This document shows, piece by piece, positions 7,418-12,898 of a stretch of DNA of 31,368 nucleotides. The translations under genes and the position numbers were made by a program. The notes below the pieces were generated by a model. That model was not told the DNA's origin. It did not search any database and worked only from the letters and a program-made list of their open reading frames with translations. Source of the stretch: a virus; the IMG/VR virus record IMGVR_UViG_3300042091_001222, positions 1-31,368 of that record; one strand, 5' to 3'. Numbering within the stretch: position 1 is the first letter of the stretch; every line of letters starts with the position of its first letter.

Positions 7418-8730
7418 TTGTGTCCTAAGACCTGTCTAATGATACCATCTGGATATTTGGCTCGATAATGATCAAACGCTTCCTGCTCCATCCCGCGCGG
7501 CGGCTTCTTGCGCAGTGGCGCATTCGCCGGGTCATATTTGCTCATCCCGAGCGTGAAGCCCAGATTCGACGCGATCCGTTCCTTCCGCAAGGCAATCACG
7601 CGGTCCGCCGATGCCTCCAGAAAACTGATCGTCAACCCATCCTCGCTGATCTCGAATTGCCGCAGCAGATGCCAGTCCAGCGCCGTCACGCCCCTTCCGA
7701 CGCGTCGGTTCATGTACCACGCCGCCCACTCGATGGCGTCGTTCTGCTCCCGCATCTTGTCGATCAGTTCGACCGGATACTTCTCCGGCCAGAGCGGACC
7801 TGGAATTATTTTGCGCGTCAACGGGTCTTCGTTATCGACAATACTCTTGATCATCACCTCGACGGTCGGGTCTTTCTCCCACTCGGCGTAGAGATCACAA
7901 GCTGGCCATTCGGTTCCGACACCAACGATAATCCCCTGCTCCTTATTATAGAGGCGAGTACGGAGTGCGCGGCGAAACTTCTTAGCTCTTTCAAGGAGAG
8001 GCGGGCTTTGACTGGCTTCAAGTGCTGCCAAATCGTCTGCAACCATAATATCGAAGTAACGTCCAACGAAACCGCTTTTAACACCAATTGCGGTGACGCT
8101 TGGTTCTGCCCAGACTTCGCTTCGCTTGACCTCGATGAAGCGATCACTCCAGCGGGGCGCCTGCGCCTTGCAGTTTTCCCAGATGACATCTGGCCACAGC
8201 CAGTAGAGCCAGTCGTTACTTTCGAGATGCGTCTTGACATAGCTTAAGTTTTCCTTGGATTTTTCTTCTGATTCGTTGGCAAGCAAGATACGCGCGTTCT
8301 TGCCAGGTCTTCCTTTGAAGTATCGGTTGTTCTCGATGGGTTGGATAAGTACGTGAATGGGCAACGAACGTGAGGCTATAGTGGTCTTCAGATGGCCCAT
8401 AGGTAACATCAGTAACTTTGAACGCGTGCGTGTAAAGTCCGTGAGAAAAGGACACGCAATCGCCCGGTGCAATGAACCTAAGCCCAGCCAATCGTTCTCT
8501 AACAACCAGCGTGAAAGGAACCACAACTCTTGCTCGCACTTCCTCTTTAGCCATCCCTTGAACTCCCCGCTCACATCCGTGTGCGTCCCTGTATGATGCA
8601 GCTCTGGCGGCCTCTCCCCCGCCCGTGCCATATCGTCCCGCAGCCGCTCAATCTGCTCCACCCGTGGCGCCTGCCGCTCCCCACTCGTGTTGATCGCCCC
8701 CCGCCGCGGCCGCCCTACTGGATTCTTCAC
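7414..8730 (-). CDS. Terminase large subunit, ATPase part
   Basis: 438 residues of the terminase motor that drives DNA packaging into the prohead. Seen: a degenerate Walker A (LPMGHLKTT, 109-117), Walker B (FDIMVADD, 226-233), the coupling motif GVGTEW (270-275), and the end of an ATPase domain (AAWYMNRRVGRG). The nuclease domain is absent and occurs as a separate gene downstream. The chosen GTG start (MKNPVGRPRRG...) overlaps the stop of a mini membrane gene as GTGA; a GTG 15 codons earlier would read back through that gene. No small terminase subunit is recognisable nearby. Confidence 0.88.
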   Translation of the reverse strand: MKNPVGRPRRGAINTSGERQAPRVEQIERLRDDMARAGERPPELHHTGTHTDVSGEFKGWLKRKCEQELWFLSRWLLENDWLGLGSLHRAIACPFLTDFTRTRSKLLMLPMGHLKTTIASRSLPIHVLIQPIENNRYFKGRPGKNARILLANESEEKSKENLSYVKTHLESNDWLYWLWPDVIWENCKAQAPRWSDRFIEVKRSEVWAEPSVTAIGVKSGFVGRYFDIMVADDLAALEASQSPPLLERAKKFRRALRTRLYNKEQGIIVGVGTEWPACDLYAEWEKDPTVEVMIKSIVDNEDPLTRKIIPGPLWPEKYPVELIDKMREQNDAIEWAAWYMNRRVGRGVTALDWHLLRQFEISEDGLTISFLEASADRVIALRKERIASNLGFTLGMSKYDPANAPLRKKPPRGMEQEAFDHYRAKYPDGIIRQVLGHK

Positions 8731-8867
8731 CCCAGCCACGCTAGATGCGCCCCACTCAACCAAAGCAACAAACACTCAAAACCCACTGTCGTCACCACCA
8801 CCCCCGCAATAAATCCTATAAGCAAGCCCTCACCCCCACTCAACATCCCCCTCCCTGGATTCTTCAT
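8727..8867 (-). CDS. Mini membrane protein B upstream of terminase, 46 residues
   Basis: Single transmembrane segment (GLLIGFIAGVVVTTVGF, 14-30) followed by ECLLLWLSGAHLAWLG. It ends in a GTGA overlap with the terminase start. GGGAG lies nine nucleotides before the ATG. It shares the pattern IxFIAGxV...LLLWxSGxH with the 32-residue mini protein just upstream, so the pair looks like a tandem duplication. Its first codons (TGAAGAATCCAG) are also repeated at the terminase start. A holin- or signal-anchor-like role is possible but unproven. Confidence 0.6.
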   Translation of the reverse strand: MKNPGRGMLSGGEGLLIGFIAGVVVTTVGFECLLLWLSGAHLAWLG

Positions 8868-8890
8868 CCTTCATAACTCCCGGACATCCA

Positions 8891-8989
8891 TCAGCCGCGA
8901 TGCCCCCCGCTGAACCAGAGCAGCAAAAAGAACCACCCAACGTGAGCCAATGCAATCCCGCAAACCATCCCGGCAATAAAGGCTATCAT
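8891..8989 (-). CDS. Mini membrane protein A, 32 residues
   Basis: One hydrophobic segment (MIAFIAGMVCGIALAHVGWF) then FLLLWFSGGHRG and stop. It shows the same IxFIAGxV...LLLWxSGxH pattern as the mini protein following it at the expected spacing, which supports both as real paralogues. A GTGAGGG motif touches the start codon. Function unknown; 32 residues is the minimum for a single-pass peptide. Confidence 0.5.
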   Translation of the reverse strand: MIAFIAGMVCGIALAHVGWFFLLLWFSGGHRG

Positions 8990-9020
8990 CCCTCACAACT
9001 CCAACACCCCTTCTGCGGTA

Positions 9021-9254
9021 TCAGCACAACGGCAACTCATCCGTGGCATCGCTCACAGTAATAGAGCCCATGCCGGCAGCGTTCTCCAGACGGCTCAGCC
9101 GCTCGTCGTCCTCGCTTAGTGTCGTGCATAGACTCGCTAACCACCCCGCTAGATATTCCTCCAAGTGCGCCAGATTCATCCCGACTAGCTCCGCTTTCAA
9201 TTTTGCGAGCTGCTGGTCTCTTATCGCTCGCCATTCCTGAATGCTTTTCCTCAT
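9021..9254 (-). CDS. Small helical protein, 77 residues
   Basis: An AGGGGAGG ribosome binding site about six nucleotides before the ATG decides this start over an upstream TTG. The protein is helical and charged (SIQEWRAIRDQQLAKLKAEL, then EDDERLSRLEN), probably coiled coil, ending in TDELPLC. It lies between the tRNA gene and the mini membrane genes. No family recognised; a small terminase subunit would fit the position but the sequence lacks an evident helix-turn-helix. Confidence 0.6.
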   Translation of the reverse strand: MRKSIQEWRAIRDQQLAKLKAELVGMNLAHLEEYLAGWLASLCTTLSEDDERLSRLENAAGMGSITVSDATDELPLC

Positions 9255-9516
9255 CTCCAACCTCCCCTACTGTCGAAATTATGCTGGCTCCCGGCGCAGG
9301 ACTCGAACCTGCATCGACGGGTCCAAGGCCCGTTGTCCTACCATTAGACGAACCGGGACCTCGAACTTCAGCTTTCAAGTATCCGCTGAATTCCAAATTC
9401 TGCCGGACGATCCGCCGCACCACAAAATGCCGACTCCGCTCATCATCCGCAGCCAACCGATCCAGCGCCCCCAACTCCTCCGCTGAAAACTTAATGTGTA
9501 CAACAGTGGTATCCAT
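9037..9516 (-). CDS. Ribbon-helix-helix regulator whose frame runs on through the tRNA
   Basis: Residues 1-45 (TTVVHIKFSAEELGALDRLA...SRHFVVRRIVRQNL) fit an Arc/CopG-type ribbon-helix-helix DNA-binding protein: a short beta strand, then two helices. From about residue 52 the frame is translated tRNA-Gln, and beyond that it is a shadow of the 77-residue gene at 9021-9254, so the natural C-terminus was probably near residue 52 and its stop has been lost. A candidate promoter (TTGACT, 17 nt, CATCAT) ends eight nucleotides before the ATG. Likely an autoregulating repressor. Confidence 0.55.
   Translation of the reverse strand: MDTTVVHIKFSAEELGALDRLAADDERSRHFVVRRIVRQNLEFSGYLKAEVRGPGSSNGRTTGLGPVDAGSSPAPGASIISTVGEVGDEEKHSGMASDKRPAARKIESGASRDESGALGGISSGVVSESMHDTKRGRRAAEPSGERCRHGLYYCERCHG
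9285..9358 (-). tRNA. tRNA-Gln (UUG anticodon), CCA encoded, C33
   Basis: Folds as a full cloverleaf on the minus strand: seven-pair acceptor stem (TCCCGGT with GCCGGGA, one U-G pair), discriminator G and genomic CCA; D arm GTC...GAC with AATGGTAG loop; anticodon stem ACGGG/CCCGT with loop CCTTGGA; T arm GCAGG-TTCGAGT-CCTGC; four-nucleotide variable loop. The anticodon is TTG, reading Gln CAA. Position 33, nearly always U, is C. It lies inside the open reading frame of an RHH protein, on the same strand. Phage tRNAs can offset host codon bias or mark integration sites; no integrase is seen here. Confidence 0.9.
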
Positions 9517-9524
9517 CAGTGTCC

Positions 9525-9553
9525 ATGATGACTACCTTCGGATACCCAGTCAA
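9525..9553 (-). promoter_or_regulatory. Candidate leaderless promoter for the RHH gene at 9516
   Basis: On the minus strand: -35 TTGACT (9548-9553), 17-nt spacer, -10 CATCAT (9525-9530), then eight nucleotides to the ATG. The expected transcription start falls on or next to the start codon, so the mRNA would have essentially no 5' leader and no Shine-Dalgarno site. Confidence 0.5.
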
Positions 9554-9610
9554 GGCCCCTCTTCCAACACAGGAATTATTTTTTATTTTGGCCGCTCGGG
9601 GATCACGACC

Positions 9611-9656
9611 ACCCCATACCCCCGTGGGGGTGCGCCCCCCTCCCGGCAGGGGTCCA
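9611..9656. other. GC-rich stretch with competing hairpins between two minus-strand genes
   Basis: Within the 204-nt gap between the RHH promoter and the gene ending at 9721. GGGGG (9626-9630) can pair with CCCCC after a TGCG loop, or with the C-run before it; the following CCCCT can instead pair with AGGGG. Nearby on the plus strand is a T-rich tract (about 9578-9593). Possibly a transcription stop separating two minus-strand units. No gene is seen in the gap. Confidence 0.35.
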
Positions 9657-9720
9657 TCGAGATGGTGCGGACAAAAGGCGGACGATTCGGGCTGGAGGGT
9701 AGGACAGAGCCTGGTAGATG

Positions 9721-10107
9721 CTAGGGTTTTCGCGGCGGAACGTCTGATTCGTTATCATCAGTCGCTCGCTTCATTGCCTTCTCGTGCTGCTCCAAGGCCC
9801 AGGTTCGCTTCAACTCCCGAATGTCCTCGTCCAGCTGCTTCTTCAGCCGTGCCATCTCAGCCCGAATAAGGTCCGGATTCATTGAGAAATCCAGCGCTGT
9901 GTGAAGAGCGCACGAGCATCGATGCTGCTGTCCTGAGAGTAGTGTGAGGGCTTTGTTAAAGCGTTTTATTGCTCTCCCATACGCTCCAACTCTCAAATGT
10001 TGGTCGTACAGGAATTTAGCTCCGAATCTAGCCAATCTTGTACGATAAGCCTTAAGCCCTCGTTTGCGTTTAATAGCCCTACGACCTGATTCGGAGTCAA
10101 AGAGCAA
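9721..10107 (-). CDS. Small protein with basic N-terminal and helical charged C-terminal part
   Basis: The frame opens at a TTG five nucleotides after the stop of the lipoprotein gene; an ATG at 9882 would give only the C-terminal 53 residues (MNPDLIRAEMARLKKQLDED...). The long form adds a strongly basic region (RRAIKRKRGLKAYRTRLARF) whose DNA is more AT-rich than its surroundings. The C-terminal part is clearly helical and coiled-coil-like. No good ribosome binding site is visible for either start. No family recognised. Confidence 0.45.
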   Translation of the reverse strand: MLFDSESGRRAIKRKRGLKAYRTRLARFGAKFLYDQHLRVGAYGRAIKRFNKALTLLSGQQHRCSCALHTALDFSMNPDLIRAEMARLKKQLDEDIRELKRTWALEQHEKAMKRATDDNESDVPPRKP

Positions 10108-10112
10108 GGGGT

Positions 10113-10310
10113 TTACTCATTAGGGTTAAGGGCTTGGAGGGCGGAGGTTTGGGCGCGGGATTGTTGGAGTTGTTGTTGTTGGAGGTAGAGCTGACGGGCG
10201 GCGTTGAGTTGGGCGTAGGGGTCGGGTTGATAGGCATAGGGACGAGGGACGAAGCCGATGGCACAGGCTGAGAGGGCGAGGGCGATAAGAGCGAGGAGCA
10301 GCTTAGTCAT
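10113..10310 (-). CDS. Small lipoprotein, possible outer spanin
   Basis: 65 residues with an N-terminal KLLLALIALALSAC lipoprotein signal: positive start, hydrophobic core and LSAC lipobox (Cys16). The mature part is about 50 residues, Tyr/Pro-containing then Gln-rich (LYLQQQQLQQSRAQ). Phage lipoproteins of this size are often outer-membrane spanins (Rz1) acting at lysis of Gram-negative hosts, but the matching Rz-type protein is not adjacent; the TM/coiled-coil protein at 27187-27465 could be a partner. A host-exclusion lipoprotein is the alternative. Signal peptide call firm, function open. Confidence 0.7.
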   Translation of the reverse strand: MTKLLLALIALALSACAIGFVPRPYAYQPDPYAQLNAARQLYLQQQQLQQSRAQTSALQALNPNE

Positions 10311-10336
10311 GGGTTCTAGTTTTGCAGCAATCAGGG

Positions 10337-10810
10337 TTAACGCGCAAGCTTACTTTCATCAGTAGGGGGCAGCAACGATACGCGGGCGGCGTCGTCATCG
10401 GCTCTGAGCGCGTCTGCCGCATCTTGCCATCCAGGTGCGAATTTAGCTAGTTGCGTTCGCAGCGCCGCGATGCGGGCTTCGGCGGCTTTGAGTCTGTCAT
10501 CGCTGTCATTGTTTAGGGCAACGATTTTTGAGGAGTTCGCGAGCGCTTCCCCAGCAAGCTTTTGAAGCCGACGGCCAAGTCTAACTTCTGCTGGGCTCGG
10601 TTCGCGGTCGCCGATAAGGACCGCTTCCATCCCAAGATTCTCAGCGTCGTCTTTAAGCCATCGGATACGGTCGGATGGCGTATACATCGGGAACGTCTCG
10701 CCCGTATCCGAATCAATAATTCTAACGACTAGGGTCTCGCCAGTCGTGCGGCGCGCTAAGGCACCTATCGCCTCATAAAGCCCGATGATCATATCCCGAT
10801 CCGAAATCAT
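10337..10810 (-). CDS. Hypothetical protein with coiled-coil C-terminal half, 157 residues
   Basis: Strong ribosome binding site AGGAGAG six nucleotides before the ATG. The first half holds a compact beta-like domain (LVVRIIDSDTGETFPMYTP...IRWLKDDAENLGMEAVLIGD); the second half is helical with Ala/Lys/Asp heptads (DDRLKAAEARIAALRTQLAKF). No family recognised. A perfect hairpin lies in the upstream region. It seems to lead a short minus-strand unit containing the lipoprotein and the gene at 9721. Confidence 0.7.
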   Translation of the reverse strand: MISDRDMIIGLYEAIGALARRTTGETLVVRIIDSDTGETFPMYTPSDRIRWLKDDAENLGMEAVLIGDREPSPAEVRLGRRLQKLAGEALANSSKIVALNNDSDDRLKAAEARIAALRTQLAKFAPGWQDAADALRADDDAARVSLLPPTDESKLAR

Positions 10811-10825
10811 AAAGCTCTCCTGTCG

Positions 10826-10860
10826 CGGTCCCGTCTTGGGACCGAGTTGGGGCTTGTCAA
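10826..10860 (-). promoter_or_regulatory. Hairpin downstream of a TTGACA hexamer, before the gene at 10810
   Basis: CGGTCCC and GGGACCG form a perfect seven-pair hairpin with a five-nucleotide loop (10826-10844), 15 nt upstream of the ATG. A TTGACA hexamer lies at 10855-10860 on the minus strand; the place for a -10 (17 nt on) falls inside the hairpin but has a poor sequence (AAGACG). It could be an operator or a translation-control stem. Confidence 0.4.
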
Positions 10861-10951
10861 ATGTCAGGGAGTTTGTTAGGCTTGGTTCTTAGCGAGAGAA
10901 CCGTTCAACCACATAACCCCGGCGACACTCAACACAGCCGGTTGAAACTGC

Positions 10952-10987
10952 AAAGCTCTTCGATCTACGAAATCGCAAGAGCTTTTT
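10952..10987 (+). terminator. Long hairpin followed by T-run (terminator-like)
   Basis: AAAGCTCTT pairs with AAGAGCTTT and CGAT pairs with ATCG around a seven-nucleotide loop, with one bulged C: 13 base pairs in all. On the plus strand five Ts follow, as in an intrinsic terminator; on the minus strand only three Ts follow. No plus-strand gene lies just upstream, so it may instead stop the minus-strand RHH transcript from 11196, which has its stop at 11032. Confidence 0.55.
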
Positions 10988-11031
10988 CAGTATTACCAGA
11001 TTCCACGCTTCCACCACTAACGGATTGCTCA

Positions 11032-11196
11032 TCATGCCACCTTGCGCGTCGTGCGCTTCGTCCGGTCGTACTCGATGATGATTGAGGTTAGCAGATTCGC
11101 ACGTGTGCGATGCTCCGCCTCAGCGTCTTTGTCAATTCGCAACGCTACTGACATCGGTAGCCGTATTGATACCTGGAGCGCGGCTTCTTTTTCCAT
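11032..11196 (-). CDS. Ribbon-helix-helix regulator, 54 residues
   Basis: LQVSIRLPMSVALRIDKDAEAEHRTRANLLTSIIIEYDR has the CopG/Arc layout: a strand that contacts DNA (LQVSIRL), a first helix, a turn, and a second helix. The ATG at 11196 was chosen because a candidate promoter ends eight nucleotides upstream and the 20 preceding in-frame codons look non-coding. It is divergent from the plus-strand mini-gene cassette, with a direct repeat between them, so it probably represses itself and that cassette. Confidence 0.8.
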   Translation of the reverse strand: MEKEAALQVSIRLPMSVALRIDKDAEAEHRTRANLLTSIIIEYDRTKRTTRKVA

Positions 11197-11204
11197 GCCG
11201 CCAC

Positions 11205-11233
11205 ATTTTAGCAGATTCTCGATGAATTGCAAA
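11205..11233 (-). promoter_or_regulatory. Candidate leaderless promoter for the RHH gene at 11196
   Basis: Minus strand: -35 TTTGCA (11228-11233), 17-nt spacer, -10 TAAAAT (11205-11210), then eight nucleotides to the ATG. The predicted transcript starts at or near the start codon. Confidence 0.55.
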
Positions 11234-11240
11234 CGACCCC

Positions 11241-11269
11241 TTGCATTGCGTTGCATTGCAATCTATAGT
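11241..11269 (+). promoter_or_regulatory. Promoter of the plus-strand mini-gene cassette with direct-repeat operator
   Basis: -35 TTGCAT (11241-11246), 17-nt spacer and -10 TATAGT (11264-11269). The -35 and spacer are covered by two tandem TTGCATTGC units (11241-11249 and 11251-11259); a related ATTGCAA lies at 11226-11232. Ribbon-helix-helix repressors commonly bind such tandem sites, and an RHH gene is divergently encoded. Unlike the other promoters noted here, this one leaves a leader of about 20 nt and a GGGAG ribosome binding site. Confidence 0.65.
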
Positions 11270-11294
11270 GGATGGACGACGAGGGAGCAATGCT

Positions 11295-11459
11295 ATGGAG
11301 ATAAAATTCTTTATGAGGGCAGCTATCCCATTTGTTGTTCTCGGCATCACTCTGGCGGCTGTCGGCCTCCCATTTACAAGCTTGGGCTTTTGGATTGTCT
11401 TGATCCCGACCGCCGTTGCCAATGGTGTCGTCACCTGTTACCTGGAGCCCAAACCATGA
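11295..11459 (+). CDS. Small two-helix membrane protein, 54 residues
   Basis: Two hydrophobic segments (IPFVVLGITLAAVGLPF and GFWIVLIPTAVANGVVTCYL) fill most of the protein. GGGAG lies seven nucleotides before the ATG, and the start follows a well-formed promoter, so this is the first gene of the plus-strand cassette. The stop overlaps the next start (ATGA). Size and topology fit a phage inner-membrane modulator, for example a superinfection-exclusion or holin-like peptide, without further proof. Confidence 0.65.
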   Translation: MEIKFFMRAAIPFVVLGITLAAVGLPFTSLGFWIVLIPTAVANGVVTCYLEPKP

Positions 11460-11590
11460 ACATCAGCGAACGTATCGCCGATCCGACTGCCTTGCGCCGC
11501 GAAGAGCGGTGGGTGTCCGCTTACATCCGCCGCGAGGCTGCCCGCCGCAATGTCTGGTGGCGCCGCGCCCTGCGCTGGTTGAGGGGGTAA
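11456..11590 (+). CDS. Arg/Trp-rich mini protein, 44 residues
   Basis: ATGA overlap with the membrane protein gene before it. Strongly basic with many Trp (EERWVSAYIRREAARRNVWW...RRALRWLRG). Its last codons and stop, GCGCTGGTTGAGGGGGTAA, recur exactly at the end of the zinc protein at 11778-11963; the G-run doubles as ribosome binding site for the following gene. No family recognised. Confidence 0.55.
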   Translation: MNISERIADPTALRREERWVSAYIRREAARRNVWWRRALRWLRG

Positions 11591-11595
11591 GGACG

Positions 11596-11775
11596 ATGGC
11601 TTTAAAATTCGATGCGCCAGACCGTTGCCAGTGGTGCGGACATCATAAACGCGCACATAGTTATCCCAGGCTCAATTTGAGCGATGCAACTCTTCAAGTC
11701 TCAACGAAGCGTATCTGTCGCTTTTGCAAATGCCCGAATTACCGAGAACGCGAAGCGGAGGAGCCGAGGGGGTAA
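11596..11775 (+). CDS. Zinc-ribbon protein of the CxxCGHxxxxH type, 59 residues
   Basis: CQWCGHHKRAH (11-21) and CRFCKC (42-47) match a small zinc-ribbon pattern widespread in phages and actinobacteria (CxxCGHxRxxH...CxxCxC). GAGGGGG overlapping the previous stop serves as ribosome binding site. A second member lies at 27012-27185. Probably binds one or two zinc ions; partner unknown. Confidence 0.75.
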   Translation: MALKFDAPDRCQWCGHHKRAHSYPRLNLSDATLQVSTKRICRFCKCPNYREREAEEPRG

Positions 11776-11777
11776 AA

Positions 11778-11963
11778 ATGCCACAGCCGGGACTCGGATG
11801 GGTTTATCTATGTCCATTTTGTCGCAAGCGGGTCCGCTGGTGGCACTGGTGGATAAAGGGACCTCAAGATTTGATCGATATTCCATATGGCCAACGCGCA
11901 CATTACCAGTGCTGGCTTAAGGTCGTCACTGATGACGCTACGCGGCGCTGGTTGAGGGGGTAA
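11778..11963 (+). CDS. Zinc-binding mini protein, 61 residues
   Basis: YLCPFCRKRVRWWHWW gives one Cys pair with many Trp; a later HYQC supplies further ligands. It starts two nucleotides after the preceding stop, with GAGGGGG as ribosome binding site. The terminal codons RRWLRG-stop repeat the end of the gene at 11456-11590 at DNA level. Function unknown. Confidence 0.65.
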   Translation: MPQPGLGWVYLCPFCRKRVRWWHWWIKGPQDLIDIPYGQRAHYQCWLKVVTDDATRRWLRG

Positions 11964-11968
11964 TTGCG

Positions 11969-12265
11969 ATGGAGAAGCCGAAATGGCAACGGGCGCGGAT
12001 TGTGAAAATGTCGCTTTATTCGCGGGATAATCTCGTCGGTAAACTAGTCTGGGCACGCGAGCGACCTTATCTGACTCCGGCGCGAGCACGCATCACTAAC
12101 GAACGTTTAGGCCCTCGGCAGTTCATCGATGTGGCAATCAATGACGGGTCCAATCACTTCATGGTGATTCCAATCGAAGACCTTGAACTCCTCCCGGAGT
12201 TTCACGATGATCCGCTCTTCATTTCATGGGAAGACTTTCTCGCTTGCGGGATGATCCAGTCATGA
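11969..12265 (+). CDS. Hypothetical protein, paralogue of the gene at 12378, 98 residues
   Basis: Starts with KPKWQRARIVK and ends with HFMVIPIEDLELLPEFHDDP. The neighbouring 93-residue protein has WQKARFLPP and HFFLWAPHEGVELISEF at matching places, so the two are probably diverged duplicates, with a beta-rich middle. The G-run of the preceding stop region acts as ribosome binding site, and the end overlaps the next ATG (ATGA). Family not recognised. Confidence 0.65.
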   Translation: MEKPKWQRARIVKMSLYSRDNLVGKLVWARERPYLTPARARITNERLGPRQFIDVAINDGSNHFMVIPIEDLELLPEFHDDPLFISWEDFLACGMIQS

Positions 12266-12378
12266 TCCCGCATGACGCGATGGCCCGGCACGAACGCCGG
12301 GCGTGGTGGTGCGATCGCCTCGGGGAAGCAATCTTCGTGGTCATTGTCGTCGCGCTGATCGTCTGGAGGCTACTCTAA
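12262..12378 (+). CDS. Single-pass membrane peptide, 38 residues
   Basis: ATGA overlap upstream and TAATG overlap downstream. A charged N-terminus with His/Arg/Trp (HDAMARHERRAWWCDRLG) leads into one hydrophobic helix (EAIFVVIVVALIVWRLL). Too short for a domain call; likely a membrane-anchored peptide. Confidence 0.6.
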   Translation: MIPHDAMARHERRAWWCDRLGEAIFVVIVVALIVWRLL

Positions 12379-12659
12379 TGGCTTGGCAAAAAGCTCGCTT
12401 TCTTCCGCCTACCCGTTATCCTGAGCCGTTTTGGGTCGAAGTCGGCGCACCGACGTTTCATCGTCATCCCCCGCTTAAGGACGACTTGAGCGGATTCGAT
12501 TTTGACGATTTGCGCGAAGGATTTTGGTATCGGACTAATGTGCTCTCACCAACCGGGCATTTTTTTCTCTGGGCACCACATGAGGGCGTTGAACTGATTT
12601 CCGAGTTCGCGGAGTCCGTTGAACCTGATCAGCGGTGCTTGGAAAAGGAGCAACGCTGA
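12378..12659 (+). CDS. Hypothetical protein, paralogue of the gene at 11969, 93 residues
   Basis: A GGAGG ribosome binding site lies inside the preceding gene and the ATG overlaps its stop (TAATG). WQKARFLPPTRYPEPFWVEVG at the start and GHFFLWAPHEGVELISEF near the end parallel the 98-residue protein two genes upstream. Probably a small beta-rich fold; function unknown. Confidence 0.65.
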   Translation: MAWQKARFLPPTRYPEPFWVEVGAPTFHRHPPLKDDLSGFDFDDLREGFWYRTNVLSPTGHFFLWAPHEGVELISEFAESVEPDQRCLEKEQR

Positions 12660-12862
12660 TGATCGATAAGGCAAAACTACGAACACTGGCGGAGGCCGTG
12701 ATAGCCAAAAAATGTGATTGTCTACGGACAGGCGGAACACATCTGACATCCTGCGCTCGGGATGCCGCACTCGATGCCTACATGGAACTGATGGGCTCTG
12801 ATGTTTGGGATACCGCGCCGACCGTGCTGGCGCTGCTGGATGAACTCGCTGGCCGCTCATAG
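12659..12862 (+). CDS. Small helical protein, 67 residues (Ea22-like pattern)
   Basis: TGATG coupled start. KAKLRTLAEAVIAKK at the N-terminus resembles the opening of small early phage proteins of the Ead/Ea22 type; CDC and a later C may bind metal. It ends TVLALLDELAGRS. It is the last gene of the plus-strand cassette; the convergent pyrE-like gene ends 36 nt away. Assignment tentative. Confidence 0.55.
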   Translation: MIDKAKLRTLAEAVIAKKCDCLRTGGTHLTSCARDAALDAYMELMGSDVWDTAPTVLALLDELAGRS

Positions 12863-12898
12863 AACAGACGCCGCGCTATATCGATCAGTTGGTCGAGA

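Noticed and set aside
9285-9358. Prophage attachment site at the tRNA
   Set aside because: No integrase gene and no repeat of the tRNA 3' end elsewhere in the window.
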